From Apostichopus japonicus (Eukaryota > Echinodermata > Holothuroidea > Aspidochirotida > Stichopodidae): a DNA stretch of 64,000 nucleotides. Location of the stretch: assembly GCF_037975245.1 (NCBI RefSeq), contig NC_092561.1:18233001-18297000 (forward strand), read 5' to 3'. The notes beneath the pieces were generated by a model. That model had not been told where the DNA came from, ran no database searches, and worked only from the letters and a program-made list of their open reading frames with translations. Below, one piece after another: positions 47,401 to 60,400 of this stretch; the stretch's first letter is position 1; each line of letters begins with the position of its first letter. The translations under genes were made by a program, and so were the position numbers.

Positions 47401-50400
47401 TTAATACCAAAATAATGAAGATAACCTGAGGAAGTGGTATCCACGGTGACATGTTCAACCTGGCCAATCAAACTCTCTCTCTCTAGTGGGTGTACCTAGA
47501 CCAGACCTAACTTGCAGACTCAGGTTTTGCTTTCAATTGAATATATAACAGTCTAGGTTACTGTAACACTTTTAGATGTGATCACAGGATAGACCAATAA
47601 CTACCAGAACACCCCCGTCTTGCTTAAATTTGTAATAAAATTAAAAAAAAACAAGAAATTTAAATGATTCCATTTTTGTTTTTAATCAGAAATCAGACTT
47701 TAAATACTAACCTTATGTACCACTGCTCAGCCTCTGCTATCTGGTGTTTCCTCCTGTACAGCAGACCCAGGTTACCCATAGCTGTCACATGACTAGGTTG
47801 AAGAGCTAGAGTCTTGTCAAAGTAAAACATGGCCTCGGCAAAACGTGCTAAAGTTCAAAGAGAACAAGTCATAAATGAATGAATGAATGAATACATTCAC
47901 GAATGAATGAATGACATGAATGAATGACATGAATAAATGAATGAATAAATGAATATATGTATGAATGAATGAAGGAATTAATTAATGCATCACTAAATGA
48001 ATGAATGAATGACTAAATGAGTGAATGAATTAAAAAGTATGGGATTCTTCATTAGGGAAATCTATTAGCGTATGAGCATACTTAAATATATGAATGAAAT
48101 GAATGAATGAATAAATGAATGCATGTATGAATGAATGCATGAATGCATGAATAAATGAATGAATGAATGTATGAAATGAATATATAAATGAATGAATGAA
48201 TGACATGAATAAATGAATTAATAAGTGAATGAAGAAATGAATGAATGTACGAATGCAGAAATTAATGCATGCATGCCTGACTGATTAAATGAATGTACGA
48301 ATGTATGAATGAATGTTTGAATGAATAAATGGATGGATGCATGAATGAATAAATGAATATGGGATTCTTCAGTAAGGAAAGCCATTAGCATATGATTTCT
48401 GAAAGAGTCATGAAATATTCAGGTAATAATCTAATGTTCAAGTTTTGTGTAGCAGTTCTGAAGGTCCGGAGTTTTGTCTCTTCAAAACAACTATGGTTTC
48501 TGTGTGTACAAATCTGCTGAACACTTTTGCACTTGTATAGCATTTTGACCATATTGTGTAGCATTTTGTGTACCATTTTGTATTTTTGTGATACTATACT
48601 GGTTAATTCATTCACTGATATTACTTGTGAACCAACATGAGACACACTACACACTAATAAAAAAAATCCCTTAGTATTTTTTTTTAAATTGACCATAACA
48701 GCAAATTTAACTAATTTTCAAAAGGAGATCATTAGAGGTGGGATGTGGGAGGTAGTTCCAAGCAGGGAACAATGACCTCTTCCCCCCCCCCCCCCTGCCA
48801 AAAACCCAACCAACAATGATTTCAAAAATGATCTGGATAACAAGATTTCAGCTGACATCATCAGCATAAAACTGATAAAAATTTGGGTGCAATACATAGG
48901 AAATTATGCAAATTGTTCAGGGCAGATTTTAATGGTAGTCCAGTAGTCCGAGACGACCAAAAGTCTGTTTGGACAACTAAAACCTCCTGTGAAGGTTGTT
49001 TGGTCAACCACTACTTCTTTACATCAAATTCTACTTGCAGCAATACTCAATCTATGGGCTACCCCCAAAATAGGTAAAACGATAAAGTACTATCGCCCAC
49101 CCATCTCCCCACCTAACAAAGCTGGTGTTCTGTCCACAAACCTACACACCCTCTCCTACAGTGGCATACTGGTCATTTCCATTTTGTCAACTCTCTTTGG
49201 ACAACTAAATTGGCAACAAATAAAAAAATATCCTTCAAACTTTGCCCTGTTTTTTTCCTGGTCATTAAAGGCAAGGAAATGTATACTGCATTGATATTGA
49301 AATAGTCCATAGAGTAGAACAACTGGAGAACCTGTGTATGGAATCAATTCACTCGGTTTTAACATCAGTCGTTGAAGTCATTTACTCACCTGTTTTTAAG
49401 AGGAATACCCCATAGTTATTGACAACATCAGCATTTCTCGGCTGGAGCGTCATGGCCTTTCTGTGATATATTTCCGCCTCTTCAAATACCTCTTGAGAGG
49501 TTAGGATGGAAGCCATGTTGCTGATAGCTTCGTAGTTACCGGGGTCAATGTAGACTGCTTGCTTGAGGTGCGTAAGCGCAAGACTCTGGTCGCCTTGATC
49601 ACTAAATGACAAAATTATAAGCAAAGACACAGTTGATAATACTTGTACGTCTTCAGGTAAAAATTAAATCTTCTTTGCTGGGATGAGCTTGGGGTGAAAC
49701 AAAAATCACAGAACAAAAATTGCGGTATAGGCTCCAGTTTGCGTATGCTACAGTGTGTTAGGATAATAGTTTTTGTCCCAGAGGTAGAAAAGAAATCACG
49801 GATATTCCGCGAATCTGCAGAGAAAGCGCATGCCTGTCTTTGAAAGCATCTGCGATAAATAATGACCTTGTGCCCATTTTGGCCTAAATTAGTTATTAAT
49901 ATGTTTACCAATAGGATCAAGCAATCCCATTATCACAATAAAGGGCTTCTTTAATTGGCCGATTTCATACAGAGAGACAAATTGTATTTGAAGTGCCCAA
50001 CAATGTGGTTGAAGCTTGTAACTCTTCAAAGTGTCTTGTTTCTTTTATACAGCCACCAAATGTTCACAGAGTTAGGTTTAATTTTATAAGTCTGGTCACA
50101 AAGTTGACCAAGTAAACTGATACACACCAATGCTCTTGTTACAAGAGATCATGTGCACAAATAATGCAGCAAACTGCAATGACACTGAAAGTAGGAACCG
50201 AAGTCTGATTCCGGTTGATAAATATTTGAGAATGCTCAGAGTTTTCTGATTCTCACCTGCGAAGCATGGCCAAGTTAACATGGGCACTAACATGGAAGCT
50301 GTCGATCCGCAGGGCTTCTTGAAGGTGAAATTCCTTTTCCTGTTCGGTTGTTAGCAGAGTTCCCAAGTTATTGTGGGCACTGGCATGGTTTGGATACAGT

Positions 50401-51446
50401 CTGTATATATAATAACCATGAATAATCATAAGCCATGTCATTATAATAAGAATAGAAAAATATTAAATGATAACAGCAAAAAAATTAATTAATTTATGAA
50501 TAAATAGATTATTAACACAGTTCATGCTAGCAATATCATGTTACCAGCAAATGCATGTATTCAACAATGTGCCAACTTATGTTATCAATACTGAATTTGT
50601 AACAGTATTTTAAGGTAGAGTTGTTTTAATGCTTATGGTAAATGTTATAGCTAGTTGGATACTGCATATATACTATGTTATTGATCAAATATGTTATTAG
50701 TAAATATTTGCTAAGGTATGAAAGTGCAAATGGACAGTATTTTTTAATATTTTATTTCTTTTCCAATTTGGCTGGTGTGAATCATCTAAACTTCTTTGTC
50801 TGGGGACAGATATCAAAAGGAAATGCGGGGGCGCCTAAGTAAAGTTTAGTCCTCTTTGATGATCGTGCAGCCCTGCACTGAAACAATGAAATAATTGTCT
50901 CAAACAGGTAGCTTGCGGGTATTCATAATAGTGCATTGAAGCATTATCTTGTGTTATTGAACTAGAAGCAGCTCATAAACCCAAACGATACTTCAAAGAA
51001 GCAAGAGGCAACTTTACTCTTGTAGACCAGTAAGTATGTAATTGTCTGCTAGAAACAGCAATCCACTAGTCCATGATCAAGTTTTTTTTGCTACCATTCT
51101 CTGACAATAGCAGCTTGCCTGTTTTCATCGGGTATTGCTTAGGGAGGAGGAGGGGGGGGGGGTTGGGGGTGGGAGGAGTGATTTAGATGGGAATACTAAG
51201 GATTCACTAGATTTTAGCATTGGGCATTATACAATTATAAGATGATAGTTACTATCATACCATATGTTTTTTTGGTTGGTTTATATTTTGTGAGACATTT
51301 TAAACTATAGTTGTATATATATATTCATTAACCTGATGGTCTCTCTGTAGTGATGGACAGCCAACAGTGTGTTGTTCATATCACGCTGGTAGTTTCCCCA
51401 GTTGTAATGCATCTTGGCGTTATGTGGAAGAGATATCAAACCAGAC
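38477..51446 (-). CDS. TMTC1: TMTC1-like exons 10-18: TPR tail (residues about 493-898)
   Basis: Coding exons on the minus strand: 51333-51446, 50257-50400, 49390-49601, 47712-47847, 45665-45809, 42398-42535, 41333-41464, 39996-40073 and 38477-38596 (TGA at 38479-38477). TPR-type helices are clear: LYPNHASAHNNLGTLL, NYEAISNMASILTSQEVFEE, NADVVNNYGVFLLKTG, HVTAMGNLGLLYRRKHQIAE, RWTEAVDAYKELF, LHFEYGNNLKNLGRYQEASE, SAFLNMGALLHLQGEYEEAK, ending LRKLERLMQKRGQ. The exon 14-15 part aligns least well with the human protein. The introns here carry most of the gene's repeats. Confidence 0.92.
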
Positions 51447-54400
51447 CTGAAGAGGCAAATAATAAAAACTAATAGTCAACAAAACACATTTCTCATTCTA
51501 GCATAATTCAAAATCGACTCTAAAAAATGGAAAAAAAAAATGTATTTAATTCTTGTATTTCCTTTACGTCTTTCAGCTTTCAATCAGATGCAGAAAATGG
51601 TGGTAAGCAAGAAAAGTAATCCCAATATTAATCTTTGTCTGTCTTGAAGGGTAATATTCCACCTCTTTGAGGATGAAATGGACACCATGTTAAACCTTTA
51701 GCATCCTCCAAAAATTGACCGTCTCAAAGAAAATCGTTTCATTATGTTATCTTTTCAGTAGATATATATTAAATACATTTATATATATTCATTCAGTATT
51801 TTCTGATAAAGAAGGCTTTGTCCTCCAGTGTAGCAAAAAGTTTAATAATACAATCCTGATTAAATGGAAACTTAGCATGTATGTCCTGTATTTGCAAGCC
51901 AGTATTGTGTCTTAACACATATACTGTCAGCTTACTAGCCTTCTCAAAATGAAAACTTAGCATGTGTTCACTTGGACTTTGACTTGAAACATCCTCATAA
52001 AACAAGTCAACATGTGTGGTACCACAATTAAATTCTCCATTGACTTACACATTGAACTATACAAGCGGCCCATATGCATGCCAGCTCCACGGAAGCATCG
52101 AAATGATTCATTATGACAGGAAGCATGACAAAAGAGCCAGTATTGTGTCTTTACACATATACTGCCAAATTACTAGCCTTCTCAAAATGAAAACTTAGCA
52201 TGTGTGTCCTATTTTCACAAGCCAGTATTGTGTCTTTACACATACACTGCCAAATTACTAGCTTTCTCAAAAGTATTTACTGTGTTTACCTGCAATTAAA
52301 CACACACATTATCATCAAAATATCCAATGCTCAATCTCTATCTCATGTTTTGTACTGTAAATAGGGCATGCCTCATACCTACAAGAAAGTGAATTATCTG
52401 TCTATGACAATTTGTCATGTCTTATCAAATGCCTGTTAGTTTTTAATTTAACCCAAAAATCTTAATTTCCCCATGGTTCTAATTATCCCTCAATATTCCA
52501 TATTTGTCATGCCGGAACTTTGGAGAATACAAGTATGATTTTGAATTATCATTTCCGCATATCCAACAGTGTCAGTTTTTTATTTTTTTTTATTTCATTC
52601 AATATTATTCACTCTGAAGTATTTCATCTTCTATTTTGCAGAAGATATGACACTACTGGAAAGCAAACATACAGTAAAATTATTTTAAATTTATTTATAT
52701 TTTTATAATTATAGATAATATAAATTTGCATGACAATACGTACAGTGAATATAGAGAGACTAGATACCCATCCATTAAGCTCTGACTACAGTTTGGGGAA
52801 ACAGAACTCACCTGAACAGAGATTCCCTCGACTTCCAGTCGGCGTTCCTCACCACAGTCCGAGCAGCAAAAATTGCTAGAGTGAAAAGGACGGCTGGCTG
52901 CAGCAAATAACGCTTGCTTGGGTACATTTGCTTGAGGCTAGCTATGCCAAATGCCACCAGTATGCAGAACCCCATGCTGTTATAGGAAAAGGTATTATGG
53001 ATGCATGCAACATTTATGTTAGTAGCAGTTTAACAGCAGACATACTGGACACAGAGAAAACAATGTTATAGAGAGACGAAGATCTCATTCTTATATTGTA
53101 AACCTTGATACAAAATAGTCAGGGTTCCCTGTTCCCTTCCTAGCTGATGAATGACATCAATAGTTGGACAATATCGTCGCTGTCAACACTAGTGGTGGCC
53201 TTCGGCCATTTCATCGCTCAATAATTGGACTTAAAATCAAACTGTGTCTAAGTCAGTGTGTAATATTGGCAAACTCTGTTACAGAAAAGAAAGTTCCTTT
53301 CGTTTTTGTTCGGCTAAAATGTAGCTCTGTAATCATAAACTCCGGGATTTTTGCTTCCAGTAAGCAGCTAGCCTTGATTTGAAACAGTTAGTTGAAAGGT
53401 GGAGAATGGACTATTTGCTGTGCTGGTGATTTCCAAGTTGTCAATGTCTTAAATTTGTTCCCTTAGAAGATTAAACTATATTATATTCTTGAAATATTTC
53501 CAAATGTGCCCAGTGTTCTGCATATGGAGCCTCCTATACAAGCCTTTGGTTCCCTTAGAATATTAAATTATATAGTTTTCTTGAAATAATTCCAATGTGG
53601 ATTTTTTTATTCCAAGTGTGAACATATACATCTAGAAAGAAAGAATGCTTTATTGTTTTGGTTTTCTTATCTTTCCAGAGTCAAATGACTACTTCACATA
53701 CTGTTCAAACTAGTGTAGTAATGGAAGAAAGATTGTTCCAAAGGAAAATATGTACATTTATTATATACCAAAGTTAAGGCTCCAAAAATACCAGAAATAA
53801 ACTAATTTTAGGGAGACATTGAACCTTGGACGCCACCCCGACCCCACCTCCCCATCGCACCTCCCCACAACCACACCCCTCCAACCCCCAAGTACCTCAC
53901 CATATTCAAAGTAAAGCATCTTATTATATACCAAAGTTGAGTCTCCAAAAATTCCAGGAATAAACTTATCTTAGAGAGACATTGAACCTTGCACGCCACT
54001 CTCTCATCACTCCCACCTTCCCACCCCCACCTCCTCACCCCACCTCCAACCTCACCTATACAAAGTACAGCATCCAAACGATAAACCGAGTGTATTACTT
54101 GCAAGCAATAAAACTGGTATAATGGAGACACATTGATAGATATATACATATTGTTTTGGGGGGGGGGGGGCTTGCAGGGGATATTTATTTCACACTGCTT
54201 GTTATCCACTGCAAACATTAAATGAGCAGCTTCAATTAAAAATGAAAGGACCTCACAGAAGAAAGTTCTACAACTTCATGAAAACTCTTACCCTAACTTC
54301 TTCTTTGTTTAATATGCAATATTAATGGCGCCAAAAAAAAACATTAGTAAAACGAACAGTTTGTCCAAAGTTAGCACACAGTGATTATCATCAAAACTAG

Positions 54401-57400
54401 ACTGACCTAGGAATGTAGAGAATTCTTTCGGCGACGACAAAACCCACGGTGAGAAAAACGTTTGAAGCCGGTACAAATGGAATGATTAGAAACATCAAGC
54501 CCAGGACCACTGGCTTTCCACCGTGACCCTGTTTAAAAGGAGACAGCATGGAAAGCATTAAATAATGATATCATATTGGAGAATATTTTATAGCAATAAG
54601 AACATATTATTTCATGATGTCGATGCCACAGCTACTGTAAAGGGGGCGCCAGTTCCACACAGTCTTGAATTCTCTTCATTTCAGAATATAAGAAAGGTAC
54701 ACTCTATATTGGTCGACCGATAAGTTTAATGATGGCTTGGTAGATGAGTTGGATGCATTCACCAAAGACACATGTACTCTGTATCACACATACTTTTAAG
54801 GGCATCAGGGTGTGGATCCAAGATTTTGAAAAGAGGGAGATGGCCCTGGGGTCCTTTTTGCTGAATCACATGCAGGTGGTATGGGGGGGGGGGGTGTCCT
54901 GCCCCATAAAAACTAAAGAATCTGTTGCAGACAGGAAAGAGTGCATTTTGAGGCATAGTGAGACTATAAATGAAGCCTATAACTTTGGTCTACAGAGAGA
55001 CCAAGGTCATGCAATTTACTACAACATTTATTGTGTGGGGATAAAAAGAGAGTGTATACCCCTACAAATCCCCCCAATCCCTGGATTAGAGAATGAGCAG
55101 TCATTTCAAATGGATCTGTGTTTCAAAACTATGCCAACAGTCAGTCTCCTAGACTGAACTGTAAGAAACTAATACACTAGAAGAAGTATGCATGTAGTAA
55201 CTACATTACTGTCAGGCTAACATCACAGACCACTATACTGTTAGGAGTGTTAGCTCAGTGGTTAACGCCGGTGCCTTTCAATCATAAGGTCCCGAGTTGG
55301 AGTCACTCCAAGATTAATGTATGTCGTCCAGTTACAGAGTTGTTGACAATTCATAATCATGGACGTTAAATATTAATGTAAGAGACTGACTTCGGTCAGC
55401 TTGCGGCTTGATAAGCCAATGAGGCTTCTTCGCGAGTTCCTGCTTGCAGGAGGATCTAAAATACATACATACATACTATACTACAATATATAAAACATTG
55501 CACTATTGACATTAATACACTCAGCTGCCTGATCTTCTACAGAAACACAACTAAAACTAAGTACACTACTATCCCACACAACTCTAATCCATACCTTACA
55601 AAACTAGTTTAAGCATGACATTCCTTCAATACCAACATCACAATACCAGAGCACAACACCAAACCACAACACCAGACCACAACACCAGACCACAACACCA
55701 GACCACAACACCAACCACAACACCAGACCACTACACCAGAGCACAACACCAGAGCACAACACCACATCACAACACCAGACCACAACACCAGATCACAACA
55801 CCAGATCACAACACCAGACCACAACACCAGACCAGTACACCAGATCACAACACCAAACACCACAAAACCAGACCACAACCAATATTTCACTATATCACTG
55901 TACCTAAACCATTGATGATATGAATTTAGAGAAACCACAATCTGTTTGCACTTATTTGTAAACTAATTGATATATTCTCCATTTTTGCCAAATTTTAACT
56001 TACTTTTCGGATAATCACTCTCAACACAAGGAGGGACAAGCAGATGAAGACAGCAGCTGAGGACAGGTTCCTCCAGTCCCAGACTGACTCCACCAGTGGT
56101 ATACTGCCAACCTGCCAATCGTAGGAGAGCGTCTTGGGACAGAGGAGTAACCAACAATTGAAACTTATAAGGAAAGAATATGTTAGGAATCTGTAGAAGA
56201 AATGAGAATCAAAGATCAGATAGATAGATCTGCCAATGCCAAACTTGATTTGCACGGCATTCTGTGTGCAAACAAGAATTGTTGCATTTCAAATTTGATG
56301 GCAGATTACAAATGGCCCGCGGACTGGCTACAGTAGGGGCATGACCCTTTATGGAAGGCACAGAGGCATGTAAATAATAATAATAATGTTGAGGATTTAT
56401 AAAGCGCAGACATATCCACCGATGACGGTGCTCAAGGTGCAATATTAATTAAATAACATAAGGATAAGGATTAATATCACAATATTACCCGGTCAACGAT
56501 AACCTGTCAAACATAGAGACAATCCCTCCACATGGCAGCAGCTAAACAGCACCCAGCTGACAGTTTTATGAAGAATTTTATTAAAGTGGGGGAGGGAGGG
56601 GTGTGGACCTTGGGTCATTGAAGCCGAGGTGCTCCCCAGAGATAAAAAATATAAATAAATAACAGTATTGATAACAATTGGTAAATTCTGAGGCTTATTT
56701 AAACTATAATTAGGTCTGATATTAAGTGCAAGGTTGAGCTAATAAATCACTTTCATTATTTCTGAGTTTGAAGAAGTGAGGGAGGGGAATGGGGAGGGAG
56801 GGGTAGGGGCTGTTCAACTGTAGCAGTGGTATGTTCCTTCCCCTACTTCCCTGAATTTAAAATATGCCCTGACTGAAACCTCATTTCCCCTGACTAATGC
56901 TACTGCCCTGAGTCTGTTCCTACTGTAGAAGTCCCCGGAATCGGTTCGTTTAAATCAATCATATGCTAGAGTTTTATCTGAGGTAATATGATCAGGGATG
57001 TGCCCACGCTGGGCGGCACTGGGCGGCCCCGCCCAGCAATAAAAATTACCGCCCAGCACTTTCTTAAAAATCGTGAATCCCGCTCAGCACTATTTTCATC
57101 TAAAATCCCGACATTCATAACCATTTATTCAACATAAATTGGGCCTAGCCTATGCCAAAATCATACAGACTAATACTGCATCAGTTACGCATGCGAGAAA
57201 CATTACTTACGGCTCTCAATCGGTCCCTTGTAAAATCTCTTTGCAACAAACTAATAACTTTTACCAGGTACATAATATATTTCACTAAAAAAAAACTTAA
57301 AAAATGTAAATTGTTAACAAAATCAGTACTTGTGTATGTGCTTAAAAAGCTACACAAGTGCCTGCATTTGGCATCTGAGCACCTTCAAAAATCGATCAGT

Positions 57401-60400
57401 ATACCCGGCACTCAGGAAGTCCTGGACACATCCCTGTATGATCTATGGTTGCTCTTACCTTGTAAGGCAAGACTTGGAGAAGGAGGCAGGATTATCTTCC
57501 TCCAAGAAAGCTGGCAAAGATCCTCCCATGATCGATATCCTTAAGAATAATATAACAGCTGCCTGTAAAAGGAAAACAAAATAAAATAAAACTGTTAGCA
57601 AACTGCTTATCCACTTGAGAGCCTGTGTAGGAGAATGTGTAAAAGTATGTTGGCCTGACATTTCGATCCTAGCAGGATCTTCTTCAAAGGCTAAATGACA
57701 AGTTACAGTAACAGAAGGGACAAAAACACGCACAGAATACAGACAGGTTAATGAGCATGGTGAACACAAAGAGATGGATGTAAGGGGATTAGTAGACAAG
57801 GGATGGAGAGAAGTAAAAGTAGTTATAAATACAAAAAAAAAGAAGCAATCAAAAACATCATTTTTTTTCTTTTCTAAAGTGTAATAAGGGTCCAATGGGT
57901 TTCATTAATTTAAAACTCATATTTATCATAAAAAATAAACAGTTATATACAGCTGAGAATTTTTTACCGGTGCATGAATTAAATATAATGAAACTTACAG
58001 CTATGGTTACCATGGCAACTCTCCATAACATACTTTTAAAGTGAGGATGGCTGATTAATTTGTCCAGTTGGAAATCCCTGTTAGAATAAAAAAAAAAGTA
58101 AAAACAAAGGTGTCAATCATTTGAATACTGTTGCATAATGGTACATGCATCATCCCTGGTTAAAGGGGAGGGGTTATCAAAAACACTAAAGCATAACTAT
58201 TGTTCTGACGTAGGAGATACAATTTCAACTTTCTAGTCAGGTTTTGATAGGAACGAAAAAAATAAAAAAATAAAAAAAATAATAATGAGTTATCTATTAC
58301 AGGTGATTATGTACACTTCAGTTCTTGAAATATAATTAACTTTTCTCCTTTTTTTTCTATCCAGTATTTTGAAAAAAAGAGAAAAAAAGAGATAAAAATA
58401 AGAGCTGTTAACACTAAAGCATACTTAGGTTAACTTTGCACAACTAGTAGTGTAATGTCTTCCCAATGTGAGAAGAAAACAGAACAGTTTAGCTTGATAT
58501 GAAAATTCATTTGGAACCCTGCCAACTTGTACAAAAAAACACTGCATATTCACAAAGTTGTGTTATTTTATGTACATTCATGTACATTAAAAGAAGTGGT
58601 ACTTTACATGTATAAGTTTGGTATGACAATTCATTGGAACCTGCCAACATGTACAAAAACACTGCATAGTCACAAAGTTGTGTGCTTTTATGTACATTCA
58701 TGTACATTAAAAGAAGTTGTACTTTACATGTACAGTATAAGTTTGATATGAAAATTCATGTGGAACCTGCCAACATGTACAAACACACTGCATTCTATAG
58801 CCACAAAGTTGTGTACTTTTATGTACATTAAAAGAAGTTATACATTACATGTAATTAGCTTGATATGAAAATTCATTAAGAACCTATCAACAAGTACAAA
58901 AACACTGCATAGTCACAAAATTGACTATTGTTACATGTACATTAAAAGTAGTTGTACATTACATGCACATGTACATTAATAGTAGTCTGAAATTCTGAAT
59001 TGGTAAAATTAGTAGGTTTCTAAGAAAAGTATCTCTCCAAATTAATCATATATTTGTAAACGTGAAAGAAGAAATTATCCTTTCAAATGTACTGCATAAT
59101 ATCTATAGTCTCAATGATATTTTCAACTAAATTTAAAAAAAAAAACCATTAACTTTTTTGTCAAATTTTAATAATGCATGAATGCATGATATCCAGATTT
59201 TAACTATGACGCTTTAATATGGTTGCACTATTAGAAAGCAAAACCACGGATATATAATTCTCTTTAATGACATGATAAGTCGTTTAAAGAGAGTTATACA
59301 CAATGGCTTGAAGGCTTAGAAGCAGTCATTTCAACACTGCAAATTCCCTTCACAACAGGCAACATGCAAGTACTTAAAAATCTAAGTTCTAAAATTAAGG
59401 TTTCACAGACATTTTCCTGCTTGACAACACAATTCAGTTACAATACTGTCTACTGGGCTATATGATATAGCACAGCACGAACAGATGTCATAAATTTGCT
59501 GATATGAAGCAATGATACAGGGCTTATGTCAGGTAAAAACAAAAAGGAAAAGAAAAATTCACAACAGGCAAAAAAAAAAGGAACAGAAAAATTCTTCAAC
59601 TGATTATCAGAAGCTTATCATGAATTTACGTTCTTAAAGGGTGTGAAGACTTGCGCAAAAAGAAACGTCTAATGCCGATAATTTGACCTAGTTTCGAACG
59701 AGGTGTAACAGAAGTGTTAAACACCACCATCGATCCCAGAAATACACACACAGCTTGCTACCGTCGGTAATTAGACACTAGTGTACAGTCAGTACATACA
59801 GCTGCAGTCAATACCCACAGCACAGTATACAAACGATACAGCGATGGACATCTCAGGTCCAGCTAGAGATAACAATTAAGGTATCAGGTTTCATTACTGT
59901 CTGCATTTTGTAGCGACACGAACAAAACGTCACTTGCAAGCAACAGAAAGTTAACTTTTTCAGATGGCCGCATGCGGTTTGGGGCGAGTCTTCAATGCCT
60001 TTAATGTCCACTGGCGTGAAAATGTCAACTGGTGCCCTCTTTTTTCTACTGGCAAATGAGGAAATCCAGTGGTATTTAGACAGTGAAATAGTCCGAATTT
60101 ATAGGCCTCAGAGTGTACATAAACTTACCGCTTTGTCAGTATTTCATAAGTAGTATTCAACACATCATAGGCAGCATTTATAGCCAGTACTGTAACTCCT
60201 TGCTCTTTACAAAGCAAAGCACATATTGCAAAGATGATACTGAGAATAACTGGAAGGTAAGTGAATTGACTGCAAAACAGTCCTGGAACATTTCTGTCGA
60301 GTAAAAATAAAATTTGTGAAACCATTAATGCCGTTTCTTTACTCAAGATCAACACCCTAAAACCTGAATATCTGTACCGAATTAATCAATATAATGTTAC

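Noticed and set aside
53808-54218. 136-codon minus-strand frame rich in glycine
   Set aside because: It comes from G-runs of the duplicated C-rich segment in TMTC1 intron 8; the neighbouring exons 8 and 9 already join in phase without it.
55609-55938. Overlapping frames of about 100 codons on both strands
   Set aside because: Both are translations of the 15-bp minisatellite.
57152-57544. 130-codon plus-strand frame
   Set aside because: It overlaps the hAT-type MITE and runs antisense through TMTC1 exon 6; no family resemblance.
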